From Pseudomonas fluvialis (lineage in GTDB: Bacteria > Pseudomonadota > Gammaproteobacteria > Pseudomonadales > Pseudomonadaceae): a stretch of 64,000 nt of DNA. Below, in pieces: positions 53,741-63,469 of the stretch (the stretch's first letter is position 1; each line of letters begins with the position of its first letter). The stretch covers positions 1-64,000 of the forward strand of contig NZ_NMQV01000017.1 of the NCBI RefSeq assembly GCF_002234375.1, written 5' to 3'. The position numbers and the translations under genes were made by a program. The notes under the pieces are model-generated. The model was not told the DNA's origin and did not search any database. It saw only the letters and a program-made list of their open reading frames with translations.

Positions 53741-55794
53741 TGAGCGCCCAAGATTTTCTGGTTGAACTGGGCACCGAAGAGCTGCCCCCGAAAGCCCTGA
53801 AGAGCCTCGGCGAGGCTTTCCTGGCCGGCGTCGAGAAAGGCCTCAAGAGTGCCGGTCTGGACTACCTGCAGGCCCGCTACTACGCCGCGCCGCGCCGTCT
53901 GGCCGTGCTTGTCGAGCGCCTGCAGGCGCAGCAGCCGGATCGCACGCTGAACCTCGACGGCCCGCCCGTGCAGGCGGCCTTCGACAAGGACGGCAACCCC
54001 ACCCAGGCCGCGCTGGGCTTTGCCAAGAAGTGCGGTGTCGACCTGGCGGAAATCGACCGCTCGGGCGCCAAGCTCAAGTTCAGCCAGTGCATTGCCGGGC
54101 AAGCGGCAGTCAGCCTGCTGCCGGGGATTGTCGAGGCCTCGCTGGCCGACCTGCCGATTCCCAAGCGCATGCGCTGGGCGGCGCGCAAGGAAGAGTTCGT
54201 GCGCCCGACCCAGTGGCTGGTGATGCTGTTCGGTGATGCCGTGGTGGATTGCCAGATCCTCGCCCAGCAGGCCGGGCGCACGTCGCGCGGGCACCGTTTC
54301 CATGCCAACCACGAAGTGCGTATCAGCAGCCCGGCCAGCTATGCCGAGGACCTGCGCAGCGCCTATGTGCTGGCTGACTTCGCCGAACGCCGCGCGCAGA
54401 TCGCCGCGCGCGTCGAGCAACTGGCCCAGGCCGAGAACGGCAGTGCCATCGTGCCGCCGGCGCTGCTCGATGAAGTGACCGCGCTGGTCGAATGGCCGGT
54501 ACCGCTGGTCTGCTCCTTCGAGGAACGTTTCCTGGAAGTGCCGCAGGAAGCGCTGATCACCACCATGCAGGACAACCAGAAGTACTTCTGCCTGCTGGAT
54601 GGCAACGGCAAGCTGCTGCCGCGCTTCATCACCGTGGCCAACATCGAGTCGAAAGACCCGGCACAGATCGTTTCCGGCAACGAGAAGGTGGTGCGCCCGC
54701 GCCTCACCGACGCCGAGTTCTTCTTCAAGCAGGACAAGCGCCAGCCGCTGGAAAAACGCAACGAGCGCCTGGCCAACGTGGTGTTCCAGGCCCAGCTGGG
54801 CAGCGTGTTCGACAAGGCCAAGCGGGTGTCCGCGCTGGCCGGCTTTATCGCCCGGCAGATCGGTGCTGACCCGGCGCGCGCCGAGCGTGCCGGCCTGCTC
54901 TCCAAGTGCGACCTGGCCAGCGAGATGGTCGGCGAGTTCCCGGAAATGCAGGGCATTGCCGGCTACTACTACGCGCTGCATGACGGCGAGCCGGAGGACG
55001 TGGCCAAGGCGCTCAACGAGCAGTACATGCCGCGCGGCGCCGGCGCCGAGCTGCCGCAGACCCTGACCGGCGCGGCCGTGGCGGTGGCCGACAAGCTCGA
55101 CACCTTGGTCGGCATCTTCGGCATTGGCATGCTGCCCACCGGCTCCAAGGACCCCTACGCGCTGCGCCGCGCCGCGCTGGGCGTGCTGCGCATCCTCATC
55201 GAGAAGCAGCTGGACCTCGACCTGGTGCAGGCGGTGGCCTTTGCCATCGAACAGTACGGCGAGCGCGTCAAGGCCGCCGGCCTGGCCGCACAGGTGCTCG
55301 ACTTCATCTTCGACCGCCTGCGTGCGCGCTACGAGGACGAAGGCGTAGACGTTGCCGTCTACCAGGCGGTGCGTGCGGTCAACCCGGCGTCGCCGCTGGA
55401 CTTCGACCAGCGCGTGCAGGCCGTGCAGGCCTTCCGTCAGCTGCCGGAAGCCGCTGCCCTGGCGGCCGCCAACAAGCGCGTGTCGAACATCCTGGCCAAG
55501 GCCGAAGGCCAGCTGCCGGCCTCGGCGTCGGCGCATTTCTTCGACAATCCCTGCGAGTTCACCCTCAATGCGGCCATTCACCATGCCCGCGATGCGGTGC
55601 AGCCGCTGGCCGTGCAGCGCCAGTACCACCTGGCCCTGAGCCAGCTGGCCAGCCTGCGTGAGCCGGTGGATGGCTTCTTCGAAGCGGTGCTGGTGAACGC
55701 CGAGGATGCCAACGTACGCGCCAACCGTTATGCCCTGCTGGCCGAGCTGCGTGGCCTGTTCCTCGGCGTGGCGGATATTTCACTGCTGGGCTGA
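53740..55794 (+). CDS. glyS: glycyl-tRNA synthetase beta subunit
   Basis: A 684-residue tRNA-binding subunit of GlyRS. Family segments include [17 protein letters not shown] at the N-terminus, [20 protein letters not shown] and [18 protein letters not shown]. Coupled to glyQ through TAATG. Confidence 0.97.
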   Translation: MSAQDFLVELGTEELPPKALKSLGEAFLAGVEKGLKSAGLDYLQARYYAAPRRLAVLVERLQAQQPDRTLNLDGPPVQAAFDKDGNPTQAALGFAKKCGVDLAEIDRSGAKLKFSQCIAGQAAVSLLPGIVEASLADLPIPKRMRWAARKEEFVRPTQWLVMLFGDAVVDCQILAQQAGRTSRGHRFHANHEVRISSPASYAEDLRSAYVLADFAERRAQIAARVEQLAQAENGSAIVPPALLDEVTALVEWPVPLVCSFEERFLEVPQEALITTMQDNQKYFCLLDGNGKLLPRFITVANIESKDPAQIVSGNEKVVRPRLTDAEFFFKQDKRQPLEKRNERLANVVFQAQLGSVFDKAKRVSALAGFIARQIGADPARAERAGLLSKCDLASEMVGEFPEMQGIAGYYYALHDGEPEDVAKALNEQYMPRGAGAELPQTLTGAAVAVADKLDTLVGIFGIGMLPTGSKDPYALRRAALGVLRILIEKQLDLDLVQAVAFAIEQYGERVKAAGLAAQVLDFIFDRLRARYEDEGVDVAVYQAVRAVNPASPLDFDQRVQAVQAFRQLPEAAALAAANKRVSNILAKAEGQLPASASAHFFDNPCEFTLNAAIHHARDAVQPLAVQRQYHLALSQLASLREPVDGFFEAVLVNAEDANVRANRYALLAELRGLFLGVADISLLG

Positions 55795-55874
55795 CCCCGG
55801 CAGCGGCACGCGCCAGGCGGGCGGCGGCAGGTTGTGCGCCGTGGCCTGGCGTGTATCGCTGGGAGCGTGTGGTT

Positions 55875-56405
55875 ATGAAGCTGCTGATTCTCGACCGCGA
55901 CGGGGTCATCAATGAAGACTCCGACGCCTATATCAAGTCGCTCGACGAGTGGATTCCCATCCCCGGTGCGATCGACGCCATCGCGCGCCTGAGCAAGGCC
56001 GGCTGGACCGTGGCGGTGGCCACCAACCAGTCGGGGCTGGCCCGCGGCTACTACGATGCAGCCACCCTGGAGTCGATGCACGCCCGCCTGCGCCAGCTGG
56101 TGGCGGAGCAGGGCGGCGAGGTCGGGCTGATCGTGCATTGCCCGCATGGCCCCGATGACGGCTGCGGTTGCCGCAAGCCGCTGCCCGGCATGCTCGAGCA
56201 GATCGCTGCGCACTATGGCTGCGCGCTGCCCGGAGTGTGGTTTGTCGGCGACAGTATCGGTGACCTGCAGGCGGCGAGCGCCGTCCATTGCCAGCCTGTG
56301 TTGGTGAAAACCGGCAAAGGCCTGCGCACCCTGGGCAAGTCCTTGCCAGCCGGGACGCTGGTGTTCGAAGATCTGGCGGCGATCGCTGACCAGTTGCTCT
56401 TATAA
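55875..56405 (+). CDS. gmhB: D-glycero-beta-D-manno-heptose-1,7-bisphosphate 7-phosphatase
   Basis: A 176-residue HAD phosphatase in LPS heptose synthesis: DRDGVIN catalytic motif, TNQSG, the zinc-loop CPHGPDDGCGCRKP and FVGDSIGDLQAA. The start MKLLILDRDG at 55875 is preferred over the ATG at 55851. It sits between glyS and the acyltransferase, as in P. aeruginosa. Confidence 0.93.
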   Translation: MKLLILDRDGVINEDSDAYIKSLDEWIPIPGAIDAIARLSKAGWTVAVATNQSGLARGYYDAATLESMHARLRQLVAEQGGEVGLIVHCPHGPDDGCGCRKPLPGMLEQIAAHYGCALPGVWFVGDSIGDLQAASAVHCQPVLVKTGKGLRTLGKSLPAGTLVFEDLAAIADQLLL

Positions 56406-56417
56406 AGGATCATGAGA

Positions 56418-57194
56418 ATGTCGACAGTGCAGGCCGCAAGAACCGTTGTCTTCTACCTGCTGCTGGCGACCAGTGCCTGCATCTGGGGCACCCTCAGTGT
56501 ACTGATCGGCCCCTTCTTGCCGTTTGCCCAGCGCGCGCGCTTCATCACCCAGGCCTGGTGCCGGCTGGCGGTGTGGCTGTGCAAATGGGTGGCGGGTATC
56601 GACTACCGCGAGCAGGGTGCCGAGCATATTCCCCAGCAACCCTGCGTGATCCTCGCCAAGCACCAGAGCACCTGGGAAACCTTCTTTCTCTCCGCCCGCG
56701 TGGCGCCGCTGACCCAGGTACTCAAGCGCGAGCTGCTCTATGTGCCGTTCTTCGGCTGGGCGATGGCCATGGTCAAGCCGATTGCCATCGACCGCAGCAA
56801 CCCCAAGGCGGCACTCAAGCAACTGGCCCGGCGCGGTGACGAGTGCCTGCGCGCCGGTGCCTGGGTGCTGATCTTCCCGGAAGGCACGCGGGTGCCGGTG
56901 GGGCAGATGGGCAAGTTCTCGCGCGGTGGCGCGGCGCTGGCCGCGCATGCCGGCCTGCCAGTGCTGCCGGTGGCGCATAACGCCGGACGTTTCTGGCCCA
57001 AGCAGGGCTGGAGCAAGACCCCCGGCTGCATCGATGTGATCTACGGGCCGCCCCTGTATGCGGCGGGTGCCGACTCGCGCTCGATTGCCGAGTTGAACCA
57101 GCGCGCCGAGGCGTGGATTGCCGAGCAGATGGCGCGCATCGATCCGCCAGCCAGCCAGCCGGCCACGCTCGGCGAGCAGTCACTGGCCCGCTGA
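56418..57194 (+). CDS. lptA: lysophosphatidic acid acyltransferase (PlsC family, LptA/HdtS type)
   Basis: A 258-residue membrane-bound acyltransferase with an N-terminal helix (about 8-33), motif [21 protein letters not shown] and motif III FPEGTR. It acylates lysophosphatidate in phospholipid synthesis; the P. fluorescens homologue is HdtS. AAGGA at 56404-56408 is 8-9 nt before this ATG, better spaced than the ATG at 56412. Its end overlaps trpI by 15 bp. Confidence 0.88.
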   Translation: MSTVQAARTVVFYLLLATSACIWGTLSVLIGPFLPFAQRARFITQAWCRLAVWLCKWVAGIDYREQGAEHIPQQPCVILAKHQSTWETFFLSARVAPLTQVLKRELLYVPFFGWAMAMVKPIAIDRSNPKAALKQLARRGDECLRAGAWVLIFPEGTRVPVGQMGKFSRGGAALAAHAGLPVLPVAHNAGRFWPKQGWSKTPGCIDVIYGPPLYAAGADSRSIAELNQRAEAWIAEQMARIDPPASQPATLGEQSLAR

Positions 57195-58076
57195 GGCCAG
57201 TTCCTTCTGTAACCACTGTGCCAGGCGCAGCGCGCGTGGGTCGGCCTGGCGTGCCGGCAGCCACAGGCTGAGCTGGGCGCAGGTGGTGACAAACCCCCAG
57301 GGTGCGGCGAGGCGCCCGGCGGCCAGGTCGTCGGCGACCAGGGTTTGCGGGGCGATGGCCACGCCCAGTCCGGCGGCGGCCGCTTCCAGCAGGTAATAGA
57401 GATGCTCGAAAGCCTGGCCCCGTTGCAGCTGTCCGGCGTCCAGGCCCTGCGCCTGCGCCCATTGTGGCCAGGCCTGCGGACGCGAGGTGGTGTGCAGCAG
57501 CGGCTCACCGAGCAGCACCGTCGGTGCGGCAGCGGCCAGGCGGGCAAAGCCGGCATAGCGCGGGCTGAGTACCGGGCCGATGCGTTCTTCGGCCAGTGCC
57601 AGCACCTGCATGTCGGCCGGCCAGGGCGCTTCGGCAAAGCACAGCGTGGCATCCACGCCGGGGCGTCGCGGGTCCAGTTCACCCTCGCTGGCCGACAGCT
57701 GCAGGCGCAGCTCCGGCAGCTCGCGCTGCAGGCGGTCGAGGCGCGGGATGAACCAGCGGGCCAGCAGGCTGCCGGGGCAGCCGAGGACGAAGGGCGCATC
57801 GGCCTGCTGTTGCTGCAATTCGCCCCAACAGTCGCGCAGGCGGGTGAAGGCCTCGCTGCTGGCGTCGCGCAGGCGACGTCCTGCATCGGTGAGTTTTATG
57901 CCGCGACCCTCCTTGCCCAGCAGGGCGATCCCCAACTGGCTTTCGAGGGCACTCAGGTGCCGGCTGACTGCCCCGTGGGTCACGTTCAGCTCCTCAGCCG
58001 CCTTGCTGACGCTGAGCAGGCGGGCGGTGGCTTCAAAGGCGCGCAGGGCATTCAGCGGAGGCAGGTCGCGGCTCAT
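57180..58076 (-). CDS. trpI: LysR-type activator of tryptophan synthase
   Basis: A 298-residue LysR regulator: HTH ([21 protein letters not shown]) and effector domain with the [14 protein letters not shown] and [11 protein letters not shown] segments typical of TrpI. It diverges from trpBA. TrpI senses indole glycerol phosphate and activates trpBA. The frame upstream of 58076 is intergenic. Confidence 0.93.
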   Translation of the reverse strand: MSRDLPPLNALRAFEATARLLSVSKAAEELNVTHGAVSRHLSALESQLGIALLGKEGRGIKLTDAGRRLRDASSEAFTRLRDCWGELQQQQADAPFVLGCPGSLLARWFIPRLDRLQRELPELRLQLSASEGELDPRRPGVDATLCFAEAPWPADMQVLALAEERIGPVLSPRYAGFARLAAAAPTVLLGEPLLHTTSRPQAWPQWAQAQGLDAGQLQRGQAFEHLYYLLEAAAAGLGVAIAPQTLVADDLAAGRLAAPWGFVTTCAQLSLWLPARQADPRALRLAQWLQKELASAGQ

Positions 58077-58141
58077 GGTATCTGTGAGATTTCCTGACGG
58101 TTTGTGGCAATCTAATCGCTTTTCCAGTGGCTCGCCAGGGG

Positions 58142-58176
58142 TAGAATGGCCGGCATGTACTTCTCTTTGCGAGAAG
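58142..58176 (+). promoter_or_regulatory. trpBA promoter -10 and leader hairpin
   Basis: TAGAAT (58142-58147) is a plausible -10 without a good -35, as expected of an activator-dependent promoter. CTTCTC (58160-58165) and GAGAAG (58171-58176) form a short hairpin at the start of a leader of about 120 nt before trpB. Confidence 0.4.
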
Positions 58177-58271
58177 CTGGCTGTGGTGTGTGGCGGGGAT
58201 TTGCCGTGGCGCACCGACCTTTACCCCAGGCCCGCCGCCCTGTGTCGGCGGGTAAGCGCAGGAGCACTGCC

Positions 58272-59483
58272 ATGAGTTCATTACGCACCGGCCCGGATAA
58301 CAAGGGCCTGTTCGGTCGCTTCGGTGGCCAGTTCGTCGCCGAAACCCTGATGCCGCTGATCAACGACCTGGCCGCCGAGTACGAGAAGGCCAAGGTCGAT
58401 CCGGCCTTCCTCGAAGAGCTGGCCTACTTCCACCGCGACTACATCGGCCGCGCCAGCCCGCTGTACTACGCCGAGCGCCTGAGCGAGCACTTCGGCGGGG
58501 CGAAGATCTACCTCAAGCGCGAAGACCTCAACCACACCGGCGCGCACAAGATCAACAACTGCATCGGCCAGATCCTCCTGGCCAAGCGCATGGGCAAGCA
58601 GCGCATCATCGCCGAGACCGGCGCCGGCATGCACGGCGTGGCCACCGCCACCGTGGCGGCGCGCTTCGGCATGCAGTGCGTGGTGTACATGGGTACCACC
58701 GACATCGACCGCCAGCAGGCCAACGTGTTCCGCATGAAGCTGCTCGGCGCCGAGGTGATTCCGGTCACCGCCGGCACCGGCACGCTCAAGGATGCGATGA
58801 ACGAAGCGCTGCGCGACTGGGTGACCAACGTCCACAACACCTTCTACCTGATCGGCACCGCCGCCGGCCCGCACCCGTACCCGGCCATGGTGCGCGATTT
58901 CCAGGCGGTGATCGGCAACGAAGTGCGCGAGCAGATCCTCGAGAAGGAAGGCCGCCTGCCCGACTCGCTGGTCGCCTGCATCGGTGGTGGCTCCAACGCC
59001 ATCGGCCTGTTCCACCCGTTCCTCGATGACCAAGGCGTGCAGATCGTCGGCGTCGAAGCGGCCGGGCATGGCGTGGACACCGGCAAGCATGCGGCGAGCA
59101 TGGCCGGCGGCGCGCCGGGTGTGCTGCACGGCAACCGCACCTTCCTGCTGCAGGACGCCGACGGCCAGATCACCGACGCGCACTCGATTTCCGCCGGCCT
59201 CGACTACCCCGGCGTCGGCCCCGAGCACGCCTGGTTGCACCAGATCAAGCGCGTCGAGTATGTGCCGATCAGCGACGACGAAGCCCTCGAAGCCTTCCAC
59301 CAGTGCTGCCGCCTGGAAGGCATCATCCCGGCGCTGGAGTCCGCCCACGCCCTGGCCGAAGCCTTCAAGCGCGCGGCCAAGCTGCCCAAGGAGCACCTGA
59401 TGGTGGTCAACCTGTCCGGCCGCGGCGACAAGGACATGCAGACCGTGATGCACCATATGAGCGAACAGGAGAAGCACGCATGA
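58272..59483 (+). CDS. trpB: tryptophan synthase beta chain
   Basis: A 403-residue PLP enzyme condensing indole and serine to tryptophan. The PLP lysine lies in [10 protein letters not shown], and the GGGSNAIG phosphate loop and ETGAGMHG are present. The start [15 protein letters not shown] at 58272 has AGGAG upstream; the ATG at 58146 would add an unrelated 42-residue leader. It overlaps trpA by 4 bp. Confidence 0.96.
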   Translation: MSSLRTGPDNKGLFGRFGGQFVAETLMPLINDLAAEYEKAKVDPAFLEELAYFHRDYIGRASPLYYAERLSEHFGGAKIYLKREDLNHTGAHKINNCIGQILLAKRMGKQRIIAETGAGMHGVATATVAARFGMQCVVYMGTTDIDRQQANVFRMKLLGAEVIPVTAGTGTLKDAMNEALRDWVTNVHNTFYLIGTAAGPHPYPAMVRDFQAVIGNEVREQILEKEGRLPDSLVACIGGGSNAIGLFHPFLDDQGVQIVGVEAAGHGVDTGKHAASMAGGAPGVLHGNRTFLLQDADGQITDAHSISAGLDYPGVGPEHAWLHQIKRVEYVPISDDEALEAFHQCCRLEGIIPALESAHALAEAFKRAAKLPKEHLMVVNLSGRGDKDMQTVMHHMSEQEKHA

Positions 59484-60289
59484 GCCGCCTGCAGAGCCGC
59501 TTTGCCGAGCTGAAAGAACAAAACCGCGCCGCCCTGGTGACCTTCGTCACCGGCGGCGACCCGGACTACGCCAGCTCGCTGGCCATCCTCAAGGGCCTGC
59601 CGGCCGCCGGCGCCGACGTGATCGAGCTGGGCATGCCGTTCACCGACCCGATGGCCGATGGCCCGGCGATCCAGCTGGCCAACATCCGTGCGCTGGGCAA
59701 TGGCCAGAACCTGCTCAAGACCCTGCAGATGGTCCGCGAATTCCGCCAGGACGACCGCCAGACGCCGCTGGTGCTGATGGGCTACTACAACCCGATCTTC
59801 GCCTATGGCGTGGAGCGCTTCGTCGCCGACGCCCAGGCCGCCGGGGTGGATGGTTTGATCATCGTCGACCTGCCGCCGGAGCATAACGACGAGCTGTGCG
59901 AGCCGGCGCAGGCCGCTGGCATCGACTTCATCCGCCTGACCACGCCGACCACCGACGATGCGCGCCTGCCGGTGGTGCTCAACGGCAGCTCCGGCTTCGT
60001 CTACTACGTCTCGGTGGCCGGCGTGACCGGTGCCGGCGCGGCGAGCATGGAGCAGGTCGAGGAAGCCGTGGCGCGCCTGCGCCGGCATACCGATTTGCCG
60101 CTGTGCATCGGCTTCGGCATCCGCACCCCGGCGCACGCCGCCGAGGTGGCGCGGCGCGCCGAGGGCGTGGTGGTGGGCTCGGCGCTGGTCGACCAGATCG
60201 CCACGGCGGCCACGCCGCAGCAGGCCATCGACGGGGTGCTGGGGCTGTGCCGGCAACTCGCCGAGGGTGTACGGGCTGCGCGTCGCTGA
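59480..60289 (+). CDS. trpA: tryptophan synthase alpha chain
   Basis: A 269-residue TIM-barrel lyase that splits indole glycerol phosphate. The catalytic Glu and Asp are in [19 protein letters not shown], and [12 protein letters not shown] and [10 protein letters not shown] follow. It ends 1 bp before the stop of the convergent sbtB-like gene. Confidence 0.96.
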   Translation: MSRLQSRFAELKEQNRAALVTFVTGGDPDYASSLAILKGLPAAGADVIELGMPFTDPMADGPAIQLANIRALGNGQNLLKTLQMVREFRQDDRQTPLVLMGYYNPIFAYGVERFVADAQAAGVDGLIIVDLPPEHNDELCEPAQAAGIDFIRLTTPTTDDARLPVVLNGSSGFVYYVSVAGVTGAGAASMEQVEEAVARLRRHTDLPLCIGFGIRTPAHAAEVARRAEGVVVGSALVDQIATAATPQQAIDGVLGLCRQLAEGVRAARR

Positions 60290-60290
60290 C

Positions 60291-60593
60291 TCAGAACTTT
60301 TCCGGGCGCAGCACCTGCACCTCGGCGAGGTAGCAGACCATGGCGTAGTTGGCGTAGTAGCGCGCCTGCAGGTGACTGGCGATGCGTTCGGCAAGTTCGC
60401 GTGAGCCGATCACCTCCAGGCGGATATTGCCCTCGGTATCCCAGCCGGCGCTGCGCACGCCGCGCGAGCCGCGGCCGCGCGCATCGGACAGCGTCCAGCC
60501 CGGGGCGCCGAGGTTTTCCAGGTCGGCCAGCAGTTTCTTTTCCAGCGCTGCCTCACAAATCACAGTGAGCAGCGTGCGGGTATGGGCGGTCAT
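60291..60593 (-). CDS. sbtB: SbtB-like PII-family regulator
   Basis: A 100-residue PII-like protein. It matches SbtB in GWTLSDARGRGSRGVRSAG (T-loop side), GNIRLEVI and YYANYAMVCYLAEVQVL. The C-terminal Cys-rich R-loop of some cyanobacterial SbtB (CGPEGC) is absent. SbtB binds adenine nucleotides and gates the SbtA transporter. The gene starts 1 bp after sbtA (TGAGATG), so they are coupled. Confidence 0.8.
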   Translation of the reverse strand: MTAHTRTLLTVICEAALEKKLLADLENLGAPGWTLSDARGRGSRGVRSAGWDTEGNIRLEVIGSRELAERIASHLQARYYANYAMVCYLAEVQVLRPEKF

Positions 60594-60594
60594 C

Positions 60595-61536
60595 TCACAA
60601 TCCCCAGGCGATCAGTTGTTCGGCCAGCCAGCAGTAGAGCGGGATACCGACCAGGATGTTGAAGGGGAAGGTGATCCCCAGCGAGGCGGTCAAGGATAGC
60701 GACGGATTGGCCTCCGGCAAGGCCAGGCGCATGGCCGCCGGCACGGCGATGTACGACGCCGAGGCGGCCAGGGTGGCGAGCATCGCCGTACCGCCCAGGC
60801 TGAGACCCATGGCCCGGGCCAGCAGGGCGCCGAGCAGGGCGCCGAGCAGCGGCATGAGCAGGGCGAAGGCGGCCAGGCGCAGGCCGAAACGACGCAGGGT
60901 GCCGAGCTGGCCGGAGGCGATCAGGCCCATTTCCAGCAGGAAGAACGCCAGCACCGGCTTGAACATGCTGGTGTATAGCGGCTCCAGCGGCTTGATGGCT
61001 TCCTTGCCGGCCACCGCGCCGATCAGCAGGCCGCCGAGCAGCAGCATGATGCTCTTGCCGAGGAAGATTTCCCGGCCCAGCTCCTTCCACTGGGTATCCC
61101 GCGAGACGCCCTTGGCCAGCAGGATGCCGACGAGGATCGCCGGAATCTCCAGGATGGCCACGAACAGCGGCATGTAGCTTTCGAAGAAGATTTCCCGCGC
61201 CGCCAGGTAGGCCACCACCACGGCGAAGGTCCCGGCGCTCACCGAGCCATAGTGGGCTGCCACCGCCGCCGCGTTGATGCGGTCGAAGCGCAGCCCGCGC
61301 AGCAGGGCGAAGGCCAGCAGCGGCAGGACGATGCCTAGGCCGAGGACCAGTGCCGACTGGCCGAGCAGCGCCAGGCTGGCCTGTTCGGCCAGCTCCACGC
61401 CGCCGTGCAGGCCGATGGCCAGCAGCAGCACGATGGACAGGGTGTCATACAGCGCCGGTGGCAGTTTCAGCTCGCTTTTCAGCAGCCCGGCCGCCAGGCC
61501 GAAGACAAAGAACAGTACGACGGGATCAAGACCCAT
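60595..61536 (-). CDS. sbtA: SbtA-type sodium-dependent bicarbonate permease
   Basis: A 313-residue membrane protein with about ten helices in two inverted halves (LPPALYDTLSIVLLLAIGLH, AAHYGSVSAGTFAVVVAYLA, LEMGLIASGQL, AASASYIAVPAAMRLALPEA). It is the SbtA family of Na+/HCO3- symporters first known from cyanobacteria; the transported ion in heterotrophs is inferred. It follows pycB by 33 bp on the same strand. Confidence 0.85.
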   Translation of the reverse strand: MGLDPVVLFFVFGLAAGLLKSELKLPPALYDTLSIVLLLAIGLHGGVELAEQASLALLGQSALVLGLGIVLPLLAFALLRGLRFDRINAAAVAAHYGSVSAGTFAVVVAYLAAREIFFESYMPLFVAILEIPAILVGILLAKGVSRDTQWKELGREIFLGKSIMLLLGGLLIGAVAGKEAIKPLEPLYTSMFKPVLAFFLLEMGLIASGQLGTLRRFGLRLAAFALLMPLLGALLGALLARAMGLSLGGTAMLATLAASASYIAVPAAMRLALPEANPSLSLTASLGITFPFNILVGIPLYCWLAEQLIAWGL

Positions 61537-61569
61537 GACGCGCTCCGCAGGTAACAGGCGGGTGGTAGT

Positions 61570-63381
61570 TTACGGGGCAATCTCCAGCAATAGCTCGCCC
61601 GGATTGACCCGGTCGCCCTTGGCGACATGCACGGCCTGCACGATACCGTCGATCGGCGCCTGGATCTCGCTTTCCATCTTCATCGCCTCGCTGATCAGCA
61701 GTGCCTGGCCGGCCTTGACCGGGTCACCGACCTTGACCAGCACCTCGACGATATTGCCCGGCATGCTGGTGCTGACATCCCCGGCGGCGCTGGCCTGCTG
61801 GCGCTTGCTGCCGCCGGCGCTGACGAACTGGTTGAGCGGCTCGAACACCACTTCTTCCGGCATGCCGTCGATGGACAGGTAGAAGTGGCGCTTGCCGTCG
61901 GTTTTCACGCCGACCCCGGTGATATCGATGCGGTAGCTTTCGCCGTGCACGTCAACGACGAACTCGGTGGGCACGCCGTCACCTCCGGGCGTTGCCGGAG
62001 CGCCGGCCTGCGGCAGCGGCAGCAGGGCTTCCGGCTTGAGGGTACCGGCGGCGCGTTCCTCAAGGAACTTGCGGCCGATGTCGGGGAACATGGCGTAGGT
62101 CAGCACATCCTCCTCGCTGCGCGCCAGGCTGCCGATTTCCTCGCGCAGGCGGGCCAGCTCCGGCTTGAGCAGGTCGGCCGGGCGCACCTCGATGACGTCC
62201 TCGTGACCGATGGCCTGGGCGCGCAGCTGTTCGTTGACCGGGCCGGGCGCCTGGCCATAGCGGCCCTGCAGGTAGAGTTTCACCTCGTTGGTGATGGTCT
62301 TGTAGCGCTCGCCGGCCAGCACGTTAAACACCGCCTGGGTGCCGACGATCTGCGAGGTGGGCGTGACCAGCGGCGGGAAGCCAAGGTCTTCGCGGACCCG
62401 CGGGATTTCCGCGAAGACCTCGTCGATGCGTCCCAGGGCACCCTGTTCCTTCAGTTGGTTGGCCAGGTTGGACATCATCCCGCCCGGTACCTGGTTGACC
62501 TGCACGCGGGTATCCACGCCGGTGAAGGGGCTTTCGAACTGGTGGTACTTGAGGCGGATCTGCTGGAAGTACTGGCTGATCTCCTGCAGCAGGGCCAGGT
62601 CCAGCCCGGTGTCCCAGGGTGTGTCGCGCAGCGCGGCGACCATCGACTCGGTGGCCGGGTGGCTGGTGCCCCAGGCCATGGCACCGATGGCGGTATCGAT
62701 GTGGTCGGCACCGGCCTCGATGGCCTTGAGTTGCACCATCGCGCCCATGCCGGCGGTGTCGTGGCTGTGGATGAACACCGGCAGGCTGACCCGCTCCTTG
62801 AGCGCACGCACCAGCTCGAAGGTGGCGTAGGGGGTGAGCAGGCCGGCCATGTCCTTGATGGCCAGCGAATCCACGCCCAGCGCCGCCATGGCTTCGGCCT
62901 GGCGGACAAAGGCCGCGGTGTCGTGCACCGGGCTGGTGGTGTAGGCGAGGGTGCCCTGGGCATGTTTACCGGCGGCCTTCACCGCCTCGATGGCAGTGCG
63001 CAGGTTACGCACATCGTTCATCGCATCGAAAATGCGGAACACCTCGATGCCGTTGACCGCCGCCTTGGCGACGAAAGCGCGCACCACGTCATCGCTGTAG
63101 TGGCGATAGCCGAGCAGGTTCTGCCCGCGCAGGAGCATCTGCAGGCGGGTATTGGGCAGTGCCGCCTTGAGCTGGCGCAGGCGCTCCCAGGGGTCTTCCT
63201 TGAGAAAGCGTACGCAGGCATCGAAGGTGGCGCCGCCCCACACCTCCAGCGACCAGTAGCCGACCTGATCGAGCTTGGCGCAGATCGGCAGCATGTCGTC
63301 CAGGCGCAGGCGCGTGGCGATCAGCGACTGGTGGGCATCGCGCAGGATGGTATCGGTGACGGTGATCTTTTTGATGCTCAT
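61570..63381 (-). CDS. pycB: pyruvate carboxylase subunit B (carboxyltransferase/biotin carrier)
   Basis: A 603-residue two-subunit-type pyruvate carboxylase B subunit, also annotated as oxaloacetate decarboxylase alpha (OadA). It has a TIM-barrel carboxyltransferase (TDTILRDAHQSLIATRLRLD; GQNLLGYRHYSDDVV), a conserved PYC_OADA domain and a C-terminal biotinyl domain with EAMKME. The upstream biotin carboxylase subunit favours pyruvate carboxylase; no Na+-pump beta/gamma subunits are present. MSIKKITVTD at 63381 is the start; the longer frame adds the hairpin region. Confidence 0.88.
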   Translation of the reverse strand: MSIKKITVTDTILRDAHQSLIATRLRLDDMLPICAKLDQVGYWSLEVWGGATFDACVRFLKEDPWERLRQLKAALPNTRLQMLLRGQNLLGYRHYSDDVVRAFVAKAAVNGIEVFRIFDAMNDVRNLRTAIEAVKAAGKHAQGTLAYTTSPVHDTAAFVRQAEAMAALGVDSLAIKDMAGLLTPYATFELVRALKERVSLPVFIHSHDTAGMGAMVQLKAIEAGADHIDTAIGAMAWGTSHPATESMVAALRDTPWDTGLDLALLQEISQYFQQIRLKYHQFESPFTGVDTRVQVNQVPGGMMSNLANQLKEQGALGRIDEVFAEIPRVREDLGFPPLVTPTSQIVGTQAVFNVLAGERYKTITNEVKLYLQGRYGQAPGPVNEQLRAQAIGHEDVIEVRPADLLKPELARLREEIGSLARSEEDVLTYAMFPDIGRKFLEERAAGTLKPEALLPLPQAGAPATPGGDGVPTEFVVDVHGESYRIDITGVGVKTDGKRHFYLSIDGMPEEVVFEPLNQFVSAGGSKRQQASAAGDVSTSMPGNIVEVLVKVGDPVKAGQALLISEAMKMESEIQAPIDGIVQAVHVAKGDRVNPGELLLEIAP

Positions 63382-63403
63382 GTGTTTTTCTCCTCGCTGA
63401 AGG

Positions 63404-63452
63404 CTAGAGGCTGAAAGCTGGACGGAGAACGAGTCCATCGTTCAGCCTCTAG
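63404..63452. repeat. 12-bp inverted repeat between pycA and pycB
   Basis: CTAGAGGCTGAA (63404-63415) and TTCAGCCTCTAG (63441-63452) are perfect complements 25 nt apart. No T-run follows; it may set the ratio of the two subunits or be a dispersed Pseudomonas repeat. Confidence 0.6.
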
Positions 63453-63469
63453 TCTCAGGCGGCTTTTTC

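Noticed and set aside
58146..58271. Leader peptide or N-terminal extension of TrpB starting at 58146
   Set aside because: The extension is not like any TrpB N-terminus and contains no Trp-codon run; the ATG at 58272 has a proper ribosome-binding site.
61627..63414. 595-codon frame antisense to pycB
   Set aside because: Mirror of a highly biased GC-rich gene, with no domain and no ribosome-binding site.
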